Positions 18,803 through 27,532 of a stretch of 64,000 nt of DNA are shown here, in pieces (within the stretch, counting starts at the first letter, position 1; every line of letters starts with the position of its first letter). The translations under genes and the position numbers were made by a program. This DNA comes from JAEWSN01 sp942493335. GTDB lineage: Bacteria > Bacillota > Clostridia > DSM-8532. Location of the stretch: positions 4,650,001-4,714,000 of the forward strand of contig OW818693.1 in NCBI GenBank assembly GCA_942493335.1, written 5' to 3'. The notes under the pieces were generated by a model. The model saw nothing but the letters and a program-made list of their open reading frames with translations. It ran no database searches and was not told where the DNA came from.

Positions 18803-18885
18803 CTGGGATGAAAATCAGAAGCATGTGATGGAATTGGCAAGAATCATGCAGGATGAGTGGCCACCTTCAAGCACGTTGCCGTTTG

Positions 18886-18894
18886 TGGTATCAT
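18886..18894 (+). promoter_or_regulatory. Extended -10 promoter of the methyltransferase gene
   Basis: TGG-TATCAT (TATCAT at 18889-18894) about 45 bp before the start codon; no convincing -35 box. Confidence 0.5.
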
Positions 18895-18938
18895 GATGGG
18901 ATAAAGTCAGAGTAATCAGGAATGGAGAACGGCAGAAC

Positions 18939-19802
18939 ATGGAGATCGCTTCCTCTTGGGAAGAATACAGCATATTGGACGCCGGGGATGGTGAAAAGAT
19001 CGAGCGCTGGGGAGAGGTTGTGCTGAGAAGGCCGGATCCCCAGGTCATCTGGCCCTGGGCCGGCCCGGAGTCCATCCGGAGCCAGGTACAGGCGCATTAC
19101 CACCGCAGCAAGAGCGGCGGCGGGGAATGGGAGATGAAAACCCGCATTCCCGCACGTTGGACCGTTCACTACGGGGAATTGTGCTTCCGGGTGGAGCCCA
19201 CAGGGTTCAAACATACCGGCCTGTTCCCGGAACAGGCTGTCAACTGGGACTGGATGTCCGGGTGCATTCGCAGCGCCGGCAGGCCTGTCAGCGTCCTGAA
19301 CCTGTTTGCCTACACGGGTGGAGCCACAGTGGCCTGTGCGGCGGCAGGCGCGTCGGTCTGTCACGTGGACGCATCGAAGGGGATGGTGGCCTGGGCGAAG
19401 GAAAACCTGGCCCTGTCCGGGCTTGAAAAGACACCGGCCCGCTTCATTGTGGACGATTGCCTGAAGTTTGTACAACGCGAAGCCCGCAGGGGGAAAACCT
19501 ATGATGCGATCATCATGGATCCGCCTTCTTATGGCCGCGGGCCGAACGGCGAGCTTTGGAAACTTGAGGACGAGTTGTACGGACTGGTTCGCGCCTGCAT
19601 GGACGTCCTTTCGGCCAAGCCACTTTTTTTCCTCATCAACTCCTATACCACCGGGTTTTCACCGCAGGTTCCGGCCAACCTGCTGATGCAGCTGATGAGA
19701 TCCGGCAATGGGCGCATTTCTTCCGGCGAGGTGGGTCTTCCCATCGGGGAATCCGGCATGGTGTTGCCTTGCGGGACGTTTGCCAGGTGGGAGGAAACCT
19801 GA
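18939..19802 (+). CDS. Class I SAM-dependent methyltransferase (RlmI/RlmK-like)
   Basis: A 287-residue methyltransferase. The SAM-binding motif I is LNLFAYTGGATVACAAAGA near 122, the acidic strand is VCHVDASKGM, and motif IV is MDPPSYGRG near 190. The arrangement is that of the C-terminal half of RlmI-type 23S rRNA m5C methyltransferases, but the N-terminal PUA domain is missing. The nucleic-acid target is therefore inferred. A spacing of over 130 bp separates it from rsfS. Confidence 0.85.
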   Translation: MEIASSWEEYSILDAGDGEKIERWGEVVLRRPDPQVIWPWAGPESIRSQVQAHYHRSKSGGGEWEMKTRIPARWTVHYGELCFRVEPTGFKHTGLFPEQAVNWDWMSGCIRSAGRPVSVLNLFAYTGGATVACAAAGASVCHVDASKGMVAWAKENLALSGLEKTPARFIVDDCLKFVQREARRGKTYDAIIMDPPSYGRGPNGELWKLEDELYGLVRACMDVLSAKPLFFLINSYTTGFSPQVPANLLMQLMRSGNGRISSGEVGLPIGESGMVLPCGTFARWEET

Positions 19803-19899
19803 AACTGAAGGGTGATCCAGGCGTGAAAATCCGAAACCCGTTTATTTTCATGCATTTTGCTGCAGGCAACGCGCATTCTGGTGCCGGAGCAGCTTCCTG

Positions 19900-19908
19900 T
19901 GGTAAAAT
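19900..19908 (+). promoter_or_regulatory. Extended -10 promoter of rsfS
   Basis: TGTGG-TAAAAT (TAAAAT at 19903-19908) about 55 bp before rsfS; -35 not convincing. Confidence 0.45.
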
Positions 19909-19963
19909 GATTGAAAATCACGGGCGGACGTGATGATTGCCCGTAGGTGCCCGGCCGGGAGGA

Positions 19964-20353
19964 ATGCTGTTGGAACTGCTGAGTGTGACGAACACTGTCG
20001 ACCTGTCCCATGAAGAGATCCTGAATCTGGCAGTCCGTGCACTGTCGGCAAAAAAAGCGCGCAACCTTACGGCCATCGATATCTCAAAGGTGACAACCGT
20101 GGCGCGTGTCTTTCTGATCGCCAGCGGGACCTCCTCCACACATATCAAGGCATTGGCGGATGCGGTGGATGACGCGCTGTCCCTTGCCGGCATCGAGGCA
20201 TTCCGCCGGAATGGATATGGCAGTGCAAGGTGGATTCTCCTCGACTACAGCGAAGTGGTCGTCCATATCTTCCATGAGGACGACCGGGTCTTTTATGGAT
20301 TGGAACGACTTTGGCAGGACGGGGAGTTTCTGGCGCTGCCGGATGCGGAATGA
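19964..20353 (+). CDS. rsfS: Ribosomal silencing factor RsfS
   Basis: A small protein of about 129 residues that binds ribosomal protein uL14 and blocks subunit joining when nutrients are short. The family core is visible: DISKVTTVARVFLIASGTSSTHIKALADAV, then the C-terminal WILLDYSEVVVHIF. The start is not certain: GGGAGGA sits directly before the ATG at 19964, so initiation at the in-frame TTG six bases later is possible. leuS follows 80 bp downstream. The usual neighbour nadD is absent. Confidence 0.92.
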   Translation: MLLELLSVTNTVDLSHEEILNLAVRALSAKKARNLTAIDISKVTTVARVFLIASGTSSTHIKALADAVDDALSLAGIEAFRRNGYGSARWILLDYSEVVVHIFHEDDRVFYGLERLWQDGEFLALPDAE

Positions 20354-20433
20354 GCGCCGACCGCCCGTCCCAAAAGAATACGGTCGGATGCTGCAGCAAA
20401 GGAAGCGCATGAGGCGCAAGGGAGGCAACACGC

Positions 20434-22887
20434 ATGGCATATTCAACGGAAATCGATCGCAAATGGCAGGCGAAATGGGAAGCCGCGGACTTGTACGAGT
20501 TCGATGAAAAAAATCTTGACAAGAAATTGTATGCATTGGAGATGTTCTCCTATCCTTCCGGCGCAAACCTGCATGTCGGGCATTGGTATAATTTCGGACT
20601 GGCCGACTCCTGGACGCGCATGAAGCGGCTGCAGGGTTACAATGTGTTTCATCCTCAGGGATTCGACGCATTCGGTCTGCCGGCGGAGAATTATGCGATC
20701 AAAACAGGCATCCATCCGAAGGATTCCACGCTCGCGAACATCGCCACGATGGAGAAACAGCTCAAGGCAATGGGCGCCACCTTCAATCTCGAATATGAAG
20801 TGGTCACCTGTGCGCCGGAGTATTACAAGTGGACCCAGTGGATTTTCCTGCAGCTGTTCCGCAACGGACTGGCCTACCGCAAGAATGCGCCGGTGAACTG
20901 GTGTCCGAGCTGCAAGACCGTTCTTGCGAACGAACAGGTCCAGGACGGCACCTGTGAGCGATGCCACACCGAAACCACGAAACGGGATCTGACCCAGTGG
21001 TTCTTCAAGATCACCGCATATGCGCAGGAACTGCTGGATTGTCTCCCCGCGCTGGATTGGCCGGAGAAGACGAAGAAGATCCAGACCAATTGGATCGGCC
21101 GATCCGAAGGGGCGGAAATCGAGTTTGCAGTTGCCGGTACGGACAAGTCCTTCCGCGTGTTCACGACCCGTGCGGATACGCTGCTGGGTGTGACCTATGT
21201 TGTTCTGGCGCCTGAACAGCCGCTGGTGGACCTGATCGCAACCGATGCCTGCCGGGCTTCCGTTCAAACCTATAAGGATCAGGTCCGCAAGGTCTCCGAG
21301 ATCGACCGTCTGTCCACCGCCCGGGAAAAGACCGGTGTGTTCACCGGCGCATACGCCATACACCCGCTGACAGGAAAGCAGGTTCCGATCTGGATTTCCG
21401 ACTATGTGCTTGCCGGTTACGGCACGGGCTGCGTCATGGCGGTTCCCGCACATGACGAGCGCGACTTCCTGTTTGCGGAAAAGTTCGGTCTGCCGATCCC
21501 CCGCGTCATCGCGGCAGCAAACGGGGAAGATGACACCCTGCCATTCTGCGACGACGGCATGCTGGTCGGCAGCGGAGCGTTCGACGGTCTTTCCTCCGAG
21601 GAAGCCCGTACGGCCATCGTGAACAAACTGGCCAGCAACGGCAAGGGCGAGCTGAAAATCACTTATCGCCTGCGTGACTGGCTGGTTTCCCGCCAGCGTT
21701 ACTGGGGGAGCCCCATCCCGATCATCCATTGCGAGGATTGCGGCGCCGTTCCGGTACCGGAAGACCAGCTGCCTGTGGAATTGCCTTATGACGTGTCGTT
21801 TACGCCGGACGGGGAATCCCCGCTCGCCAGTTGCGAGTCCTTTGTGAATACGGTGTGTCCGTGCTGCGGAAAACCGGCGAAACGGGATGTGGACACCCTC
21901 GACACCTTTGTCTGTTCTTCCTGGTACTTCCTGCGTTATCCGAACAGCCGGAACGCGGAGGAAGCGTTCAATCGGGAATGGACCAACAAGATGCTGCCCG
22001 TGGACAAATATGTCGGCGGCGCCGAACATGCGGCCATGCATCTGCTGTACGCGCGATTCTTCACAAAGGCTTTGCGTGACATGGGGTATCTGGACTTCGA
22101 CGAACCCTTCAAGTCGCTGGTGCATCAGGGAACCATCCTGGGGTCCGACGGTTCGAAGATGAGCAAGTCCAAGGGCAACACCGTCGCGCCGGATGCCTAT
22201 ATCGAGAAATACGGCTCCGACGTGTTCCGCATGTATCTGGCTTTCGGCTTCGCCTACACCGAGGGCGGACCGTGGAACGACGAGGGCATCAGGGCCATCG
22301 ACCGTTTCATCGGCCGTGTGGAAAGACTGGCGGAAAAGGTGGCGACAGAACGCGCAGAAGGTGCGGACAGTACTGAAAACTTGGGTCCGGATGAGAAGGA
22401 GCTCAACTACATCCGCCACTCCACCATTCAGAACATCACGCAGGATATGGAGATCTTCCAGTTCAACACCTCCGTCGCCCGCATGATGGAGCTGACGAAC
22501 GCGTTGTACAAGTACGACGCGCTACCGGTGCGGAACCTGGGCCTGCTGGCCGATACCGTTCGCGATCTCATTCTGTTGCTTTCCCCCTTCGCACCGCATT
22601 TTGCGGAAGAGATGTGGGAAAAGATGGGGTTGCCGGGATTCCTGTTTGCCCGGACCAGTTCCTGGCCGGTCGTGGATCCGTCCGCATTGGTGCGGGATGA
22701 AGTCGAGCTTGCCGTACAGGTGAATGGCCAGGTCAAGTTCAAGGTGATGGTTCCCTCCGCTGCGGACAACGACGCCATTGAGAAGATTGCGCTCGGTGAT
22801 GCGAAGGCTGCGCAGTATCTTGAGGGAAAACAGATTGTGAAGATCGTCGTTGTCAAGGGCCGTCTTGTGAATGTGGTGGTGAAATGA
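20434..22887 (+). CDS. leuS: Leucyl-tRNA synthetase
   Basis: Charges tRNA-Leu with leucine. The 817-residue class I synthetase has the HIGH-type motif HVGH at 47-50, the CP1 editing domain (about 220-410, including TTRADTLLGVTYVVLAPE), a zinc-ribbon-like CPSC...CERC near 150 and CPCC near 470, and the KMSKS motif at about 575. The C-terminal domain ends in the usual VKVVVVKGRLVNVVV-type strand. GGGAGG precedes the ATG. An intrinsic terminator lies 40 bp after the stop. Confidence 0.98.
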   Translation: MAYSTEIDRKWQAKWEAADLYEFDEKNLDKKLYALEMFSYPSGANLHVGHWYNFGLADSWTRMKRLQGYNVFHPQGFDAFGLPAENYAIKTGIHPKDSTLANIATMEKQLKAMGATFNLEYEVVTCAPEYYKWTQWIFLQLFRNGLAYRKNAPVNWCPSCKTVLANEQVQDGTCERCHTETTKRDLTQWFFKITAYAQELLDCLPALDWPEKTKKIQTNWIGRSEGAEIEFAVAGTDKSFRVFTTRADTLLGVTYVVLAPEQPLVDLIATDACRASVQTYKDQVRKVSEIDRLSTAREKTGVFTGAYAIHPLTGKQVPIWISDYVLAGYGTGCVMAVPAHDERDFLFAEKFGLPIPRVIAAANGEDDTLPFCDDGMLVGSGAFDGLSSEEARTAIVNKLASNGKGELKITYRLRDWLVSRQRYWGSPIPIIHCEDCGAVPVPEDQLPVELPYDVSFTPDGESPLASCESFVNTVCPCCGKPAKRDVDTLDTFVCSSWYFLRYPNSRNAEEAFNREWTNKMLPVDKYVGGAEHAAMHLLYARFFTKALRDMGYLDFDEPFKSLVHQGTILGSDGSKMSKSKGNTVAPDAYIEKYGSDVFRMYLAFGFAYTEGGPWNDEGIRAIDRFIGRVERLAEKVATERAEGADSTENLGPDEKELNYIRHSTIQNITQDMEIFQFNTSVARMMELTNALYKYDALPVRNLGLLADTVRDLILLLSPFAPHFAEEMWEKMGLPGFLFARTSSWPVVDPSALVRDEVELAVQVNGQVKFKVMVPSAADNDAIEKIALGDAKAAQYLEGKQIVKIVVVKGRLVNVVVK

Positions 22888-22927
22888 CGCGCAAATCCCG
22901 AAAAACGGAAACAAGGACGGAACAAGC

Positions 22928-22956
22928 GGGGTGCCTCGAAGGAGGCGCCCCTTTTC
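22928..22956 (+). terminator. Intrinsic terminator after leuS
   Basis: Stem GGGGTGCCTC with GAGGCGCCCC (one mismatch), loop GAAG, then TTTTC. Because it lies inside the reading frame that would extend mutY upstream to 22884, it argues that mutY starts later. Confidence 0.8.
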
Positions 22957-22988
22957 TTCCAACGGAGCGGTTGATTGGGAACGGGTCC

Positions 22989-23089
22989 GTCGATCCTTCA
23001 GAAATGGGCATGGCCGTGCCCGGACCTGTCGATCCTTCAGAAATGGGCATGGCCGTGCCCGGACCTGTCGATCCTTCAGAAATGGGCAT
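22989..23089. repeat. 39-bp tandem repeat carrying start codons
   Basis: Two full copies (22989-23027, 23028-23066) and a partial third (23067-23089). Each copy carries an in-frame ATG (23004, 23043, 23082) read in the mutY frame; the third is the probable mutY start. Confidence 0.93.
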
Positions 23090-24206
23090 CGTCGTGTCTG
23101 ACTGGTACCATGCGGATCATCGGAAGCTGCCCTGGCGGGAAACACGGGATCCGTACCGGATTCTTGTCTCGGAGATCATGTTGCAGCAGACCCGCGTGGA
23201 AACGGTGACCGGGTATTGGAAGCGTTTCCTGGAAGCGTTTCCTGATGCGGCCGCATTGGCGGATGCAGCGCCGGAGCAGGTCATGAACCTGTGGCAGGGA
23301 CTTGGCTACTATTCCCGCGGCCGGAATCTGCAGAAGGCTGCGCAGATGGTGTCAGGCGAGTTTCACGGTCAGTTCCCGGATCGGCTGGAAGATATCCGCA
23401 GATTGCCCGGCGTAGGGCCCTATACGGCCGGTGCGGTCGCCAGCATCGCCTTCGGCATCCCGGTTCCGGCGGTCGACGGGAATGTGCAGCGCGTAGCTGC
23501 GCGATTGTTCCTGCTTGAAGGGGACATGGCATCCCCTGCCGCGAAAAAGGAGGTGGAGAAGCGGGTTTCCGCGATGATTCCTTCAAATCGCGCATCGGAT
23601 TTCTGTCAGGGCATGATGGAACTTGGCGCCATGGTATGCACGCCGACATCCCCGCACTGTGCGATATGCCCGCTGACTACCCTGTGTCTGGCCCGGCAGA
23701 CCGGGAAACAGGGAGAATTGCCGTACAGGAAGGCAAAAGCTGCCCCGGTAGCCTCCCGACAGATCGTATGCCTGATTCGGGACGATGCGGGGCGATTTCT
23801 CATGCAGTACAGGCAGAAAGGCCTGCTTTCAGGTCTTTGGGGATTGCCGCACTATGAATCGGACGATGACCGGCCCGACCCCGATCTGCTTGCGGAGCGA
23901 CTGGGTCTTTTTGCCGACGATGAGCGGGAAAAGGATGCAGCGGTTCGGGATGCGGAAGTCATTTCGGACGGGGCGGCATTGCTGCTTGTCGGTCCCGTCG
24001 GAAAGACAACGCATGTTTTCACCCATCGGATCTGGAACATGGAGGTTTGGTCCTTTGCCTGGCTGAAGAACAGGGACAGGCAGGCTTTCGGAAATGGCTT
24101 TGCCTGGGTTCAACCGGAGCGGATGATGGAAATCCCCATCCCCGAAGCCTTCCTGAAAGTCTTTCGAATGATGCGGGATGACGGCGTTGCCTTCCGGAAT
24201 GAATAG
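23082..24206 (+). CDS. mutY: A/G-specific adenine DNA glycosylase
   Basis: Removes adenine mispaired with 8-oxoguanine. From the ATG at 23082 the protein has 374 residues, the usual size. DWYHADHRKLPWRE starts the fold; SEIMLQQTR carries the catalytic glutamate; the helix-hairpin-helix is LPGVGPYTAGAVASI; VPAVDGNVQR holds the catalytic aspartate; the 4Fe-4S site is C-x6-C-x2-C-x5-C in the CTPTSPHCAICPLTTLC stretch. The last third is the NUDIX-like domain that reads 8-oxoguanine. The frame is open back to 22884, but it crosses the leuS terminator and a repeat, so the start is a judgement; no good ribosome site is seen before any of the candidate ATGs. Confidence 0.9.
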   Translation: MGIVVSDWYHADHRKLPWRETRDPYRILVSEIMLQQTRVETVTGYWKRFLEAFPDAAALADAAPEQVMNLWQGLGYYSRGRNLQKAAQMVSGEFHGQFPDRLEDIRRLPGVGPYTAGAVASIAFGIPVPAVDGNVQRVAARLFLLEGDMASPAAKKEVEKRVSAMIPSNRASDFCQGMMELGAMVCTPTSPHCAICPLTTLCLARQTGKQGELPYRKAKAAPVASRQIVCLIRDDAGRFLMQYRQKGLLSGLWGLPHYESDDDRPDPDLLAERLGLFADDEREKDAAVRDAEVISDGAALLLVGPVGKTTHVFTHRIWNMEVWSFAWLKNRDRQAFGNGFAWVQPERMMEIPIPEAFLKVFRMMRDDGVAFRNE

Positions 24207-24302
24207 CAGGGGTTGCATGGGGGCTTCCGATTTTCGTTGACATCAAGATGCGTCGCATTGCGGAAGGAATGGCAGAAAATCCAGAGGGAAGCCGTTGCAT
24301 GA

Positions 24303-24333
24303 TTGACATTTGGGTTCCAATTGATGATAAAAT
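24303..24333 (+). promoter_or_regulatory. Promoter upstream of the HTH-like gene
   Basis: -35 TTGACA at 24303-24308. The -10 is GATAAA with a 17-bp spacer or TAAAAT with 19. Transcription would begin near 24340, so the ATG at 24334 cannot be the start of the next gene. Confidence 0.6.
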
Positions 24334-24414
24334 ATGGATGAAACCGGAAAACCTGTTTTCCCTTCGTACAGGGGCGATTCCGGATGGTCCCTCAGACCAT
24401 GGAACGGAGCATGC

Positions 24415-24834
24415 GTGGAAACGGAAAAGCTGGTGGAAAAACTTGAAACGGCCGATTCGCTGGAAGAATATCTGGATACGTTCGGCGCGCACTGCAATGA
24501 GGCGTTTTCCTTCAGCAGGTGCTTTGAGATGCTTTTCAAGGCAAAGGGCCTCAAGAAGATGGATGTGCTGGAACGATCCCAGGTGGAGCATGTCTACGCA
24601 CATGAAATGATCCGGGGGAAACGGAAGCCGTCCCGGGACAAGGTTCTGATGATGGCCTTCGGACTCATGCTGGATATTCCGGAAACCCAGCTTATTTTGC
24701 GGCACAGCGGCTATAGTCCTCTTTCGCCGAAACTTCGCCGTGATGCAATCATTCTGTATGCGCTTACACATGCGGTCGGTGTTCCCGACTTGAATACCAT
24801 GCTGGATGAGAAAGATCTGGCACCGTTGCTGTAA
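24415..24834 (+). CDS. Small XRE/HTH-like protein, unknown function
   Basis: A 139-residue, mostly helical protein. Residues 50-100 (KGLKKMDVLERSQVEHVYAHEMI, then KPSRDKVLMMAFGLML) resemble a lambda-repressor-type helix-turn-helix, where a recognition helix follows a short turn. No second domain is recognised. The GTG at 24415 was preferred because the promoter places the transcript start after the upstream ATG, and GGAACGGAGC lies near it. A strong terminator follows. A DNA-binding role is inferred only from the helix pattern. Confidence 0.6.
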   Translation: METEKLVEKLETADSLEEYLDTFGAHCNEAFSFSRCFEMLFKAKGLKKMDVLERSQVEHVYAHEMIRGKRKPSRDKVLMMAFGLMLDIPETQLILRHSGYSPLSPKLRRDAIILYALTHAVGVPDLNTMLDEKDLAPLL

Positions 24835-24911
24835 ATACTTTTCCATGTAGGCTGACGGCTTACTTACATTCGTGGCACAGCGTGTTGTAATGGGGTTGAC
24901 CCCGAACGCTC

Positions 24912-24943
24912 GCTGCCGCAGGAATCCCTCGGCAGCATTTTTT
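24912..24943 (+). terminator. Intrinsic terminator after the HTH-like gene
   Basis: Stem GCTGCCG with CGGCAGC, 11-base loop, then ATTTTTT. Confidence 0.88.
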
Positions 24944-24990
24944 CGCCCGGATGGGCGACGTCGCATTCTGTCGATTCTGTGTTTTTCCCC

Positions 24991-25019
24991 TGTCTTTTTT
25001 TTCATTCATCGTATATAAT
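24991..25019 (+). promoter_or_regulatory. mrnC promoter
   Basis: -10 TATAAT at 25014-25019; a weak -35 TGTCTT at 24991-24996, 17-bp T-rich spacer. Confidence 0.55.
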
Positions 25020-25055
25020 GAGTTACTGCCTGTCAAAGTGGAGGTATTTTTAGGT

Positions 25056-25520
25056 ATGCCCGTCGAACCAAACGGACAATGGGGACAAATGTCCGCCAAT
25101 GCACTGGCTTTTGTCGGAGACGCGGTGTTCGCGCTTTATATCCGGGAAAGGTTGATCGCACAGTCGCCCGGCTCGGCGCATCGCCTCCACAACCTCAGCA
25201 CGCGCTATGTGAAAGCATCGGCGCAGGCGAAAATCATTCAGGTGCTCATCCCGGTGCTTGATGAGGAAGAAATGTCCGTTTACAAGCGGGGACGCAACGC
25301 CAAAACCGTCTCCATGCCCAAAAATGCAGAAATGGCGGATTATCGTCAGGCGACCGGGTTTGAAGCATTGTTGGGTCTGCTTCACCTGGCCGGGAGGACC
25401 GAACGGCTTCGGGAAATTCTGGACAGATCGGCAGCGGTCATTGAAATGGAACCAATGGACGGGAGCGGCAGACGCGCGCCCGGTCCTTTGGGCTCAGGCA
25501 GCGGAGAAACCCTGAAATAA
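25056..25520 (+). CDS. mrnC: Mini-ribonuclease III
   Basis: A 154-residue RNase III-like nuclease lacking the double-stranded RNA-binding domain; in Bacillus it matures 23S rRNA. Family motifs are NALAFVGDAVFALYIRERL at residues 11-30 with the catalytic aspartate, VYKRGRNAK, and ADYRQATGFEALLGLLHL with the catalytic glutamate. GTGGAGGT precedes the ATG at 25056. The downstream neighbour is an rlmB-type gene, as in many Firmicutes. The last 20 residues are Gly/Ser-rich. Confidence 0.94.
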   Translation: MPVEPNGQWGQMSANALAFVGDAVFALYIRERLIAQSPGSAHRLHNLSTRYVKASAQAKIIQVLIPVLDEEEMSVYKRGRNAKTVSMPKNAEMADYRQATGFEALLGLLHLAGRTERLREILDRSAAVIEMEPMDGSGRRAPGPLGSGSGETLK

Positions 25521-25649
25521 TCCGGGAATCGGCGTCCAGAGCCCCTTCGGTCATACAAGAGAGCAAATGAGCAGGAACCATCGCCTACGGGCATATGCCC
25601 GCCACCATCGAATCGCGGCATCGGGAAAACCGATTGCCGAAAGGAAAGA

Positions 25650-27530
25650 ATGAGGTCATTCATGAACAATCGGACTGAAGGCAAACCGCCATACAAAGGC
25701 AAGACCGGTACCGGAGCAGGCAAGGCGCCTGGCGCAAGGAAACCGGCAGCAGCCGGCGGCAGAACGGGCGGACCTCGCACCGGCGGGGCCCCTGCACGTG
25801 AAGGCGGATTCAAGCCGCGCACCGAAGGCGGATACAAACCCCGCCGTGAGGCCGGGGAAGGCGAGGCCCATCCCCGCAGTTCCGACGGGCGTTTCAAGCC
25901 GCGCACCGAAGGTGGATTCAAGCCGCGCACCGAAGGTGGATTCAAGCCGCGCACCGAGGGCGGATACAAACCCCGTTCCGAGAGCGGAGCCAAGCCGCGC
26001 ACCGAAGGCGGATACAAACCCCGTACCGAAGGTGAATTCAAACCTCGTACCGAGGGTGGATTCAAGCCTCGCACCGAAGGCGGATTCAAGCCTCGCACCG
26101 AAGGCGGATACAAGCCTCGTACCGAGGGTGGATTCAAGCCACGCACCGAGGGCGGATTCAAGCCGCGCAACGAGGGTGGTTACAAACCTCGTACCGAAGG
26201 CGAATTCAAACCTCGTACCGAGGGTGGATTCAAGCCGCGTACCGAGGGTGGATTCAAGCCGCGTACCGAGGGTGGATTCAAGCCGCGTACCGAGGGTGGA
26301 TACAAACCCCGTACCGAGGGTGGATACAAACCCCGTACCGAAGGTGATTTCAAACCCCGTACCGAAGGCGGATACAAACCCCGTACCGAGGGTGAATTCA
26401 AGCCCCGTACCGAGGGTGGATACAAGCCCCGTACCGAAGGCGGATACAAGCCGCGTCCAGAGGGTGGATACAAGCCCCGTACCGAAGGCGGATACAAGCC
26501 GCGCACGGAAGGCGAATCCAAACCCCGTCCCGAGGGCGGATACAAGCCCCGTACCGAAGGCGGATTCAAGCCTCGTACCGAGGGTGGATACAAACCCCGC
26601 ACCGAAGGCGGATACAAGCCGCATGCCGAAGGGCCGAAGCGTCCCTCGGTTCGTGGCGAAGTAAATGCCCGCGAGGATTTCAAGGAAATGGACCGGGATT
26701 TTTCCGGGAATGTCCGGGGACCTCGCTTCCATGGCCCTGAAACACCTGTCCGGATTGGAGACGGAGAAATCCTGAGCATCCAGGCGGAACGCGAGGAGTC
26801 CGATGATCGCGTCGAAGGCCGCAATCCCGTTCTGGAGGCGTTCAAGTCAGGTCATGAGATGAACAAGGTCTATCTGGAGAAGGATACGGAAGACCCGACC
26901 CTTCTGAAGATCGCCGCAATGGCCAGGGACAATGGGGTGCCGGTTCTTTTCGTGGATCGCCGCAAACTTGACCTCATGTCCAGTACGCGTTCCCACCAGG
27001 GCGTCATCGTCGAGGTGGCCGCACATGAATATGTCGAAGTGGAAGATATCGTCGCCAAAGCGAAGGAAAAAGGTGAAGACCCCTTCATCATCATCCTCGA
27101 TGGCGTGACGGACCCGAACAACCTTGGCTCCGTGCTCCGCAGTGCGGAATGTGCGGGTTGCCATGGCGTCATCATCCCGAAACGTCGTGCGGTTGCCGTG
27201 AATGCAACGGTTGCAAAAGTTTCCGCCGGTGCCCATGAGCATGTGGCGGTTGCGCGTGTTTCAAACCTCGTATCCACCATCAAGACCCTCAAGGGGCTTG
27301 GCGTGTGGGTGGCCGCGGCGGATGCGGAAGCCGAGAAGAGCTACTCCGAAACGGATCTGAAAGGGCCCATCGCCCTCGTGGTCGGCGGAGAAGGGGAAGG
27401 CATCAGCCGCATTGTGACGAAGGAATGCGACCTGATCGTTAAAATCCCCATGAAGGGTGTCATCTCATCCCTCAATGCAGGGGTTGCCGCAGCGCTGCTG
27501 ATGTTCGAAGTGGCGAGACAAAGGGGTTGA
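25650..27530 (+). CDS. rlmB: TrmH/SpoU-family 23S rRNA 2'-O-methyltransferase (RlmB-like) with long octapeptide-repeat N-terminus
   Basis: The C-terminal 240 residues (about 385-626) form a complete SpoU methyltransferase: substrate-binding part VEGRNPVLEAF, motif 1 DGVTDPNNLGSVLRSAE, motif 2 LVVGGEGEGISR and motif 3 IPMKGVISSLNAG with the knotted SAM site. RlmB methylates G2251-equivalent in 23S rRNA. Before it lies a disordered, basic tract of about 33 octapeptides (consensus GGYKPRTE) at residues 50-325. The protein is therefore 626 residues instead of about 250. The ATG at 25650 has AAGGA upstream; an ATG at 25662 has GAGGT. The repeat tract may bind RNA or ribosomes, which is inference. 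Confidence 0.92.
   Translation: MRSFMNNRTEGKPPYKGKTGTGAGKAPGARKPAAAGGRTGGPRTGGAPAREGGFKPRTEGGYKPRREAGEGEAHPRSSDGRFKPRTEGGFKPRTEGGFKPRTEGGYKPRSESGAKPRTEGGYKPRTEGEFKPRTEGGFKPRTEGGFKPRTEGGYKPRTEGGFKPRTEGGFKPRNEGGYKPRTEGEFKPRTEGGFKPRTEGGFKPRTEGGFKPRTEGGYKPRTEGGYKPRTEGDFKPRTEGGYKPRTEGEFKPRTEGGYKPRTEGGYKPRPEGGYKPRTEGGYKPRTEGESKPRPEGGYKPRTEGGFKPRTEGGYKPRTEGGYKPHAEGPKRPSVRGEVNAREDFKEMDRDFSGNVRGPRFHGPETPVRIGDGEILSIQAEREESDDRVEGRNPVLEAFKSGHEMNKVYLEKDTEDPTLLKIAAMARDNGVPVLFVDRRKLDLMSSTRSHQGVIVEVAAHEYVEVEDIVAKAKEKGEDPFIIILDGVTDPNNLGSVLRSAECAGCHGVIIPKRRAVAVNATVAKVSAGAHEHVAVARVSNLVSTIKTLKGLGVWVAAADAEAEKSYSETDLKGPIALVVGGEGEGISRIVTKECDLIVKIPMKGVISSLNAGVAAALLMFEVARQRG
25800..26630 (+). repeat. 24-bp coding minisatellite (octapeptide GGYKPRTE)
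   Basis: About 33 copies of a 24-bp unit, 31 of them uninterrupted from about 25882. Codons vary at third positions while the peptide stays nearly constant; Y/F alternate at position 3, and GE, GD and SG replace GG in a few units. Confidence 0.97.
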
Positions 27531-27532
27531 TC

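Noticed and set aside
20443..22419. 658-codon open frame opposite leuS
   Set aside because: It lies entirely antisense to a certain gene, has no family features and no ribosome site. Long antisense frames are common in GC-rich DNA.
25656..26732. Long open frames on the minus strand and in a second plus frame across the octapeptide repeat
   Set aside because: They are by-products of a 24-bp unit that is a multiple of three, so any frame free of stops in one unit stays open. The plus frame with a SpoU domain is the real gene.
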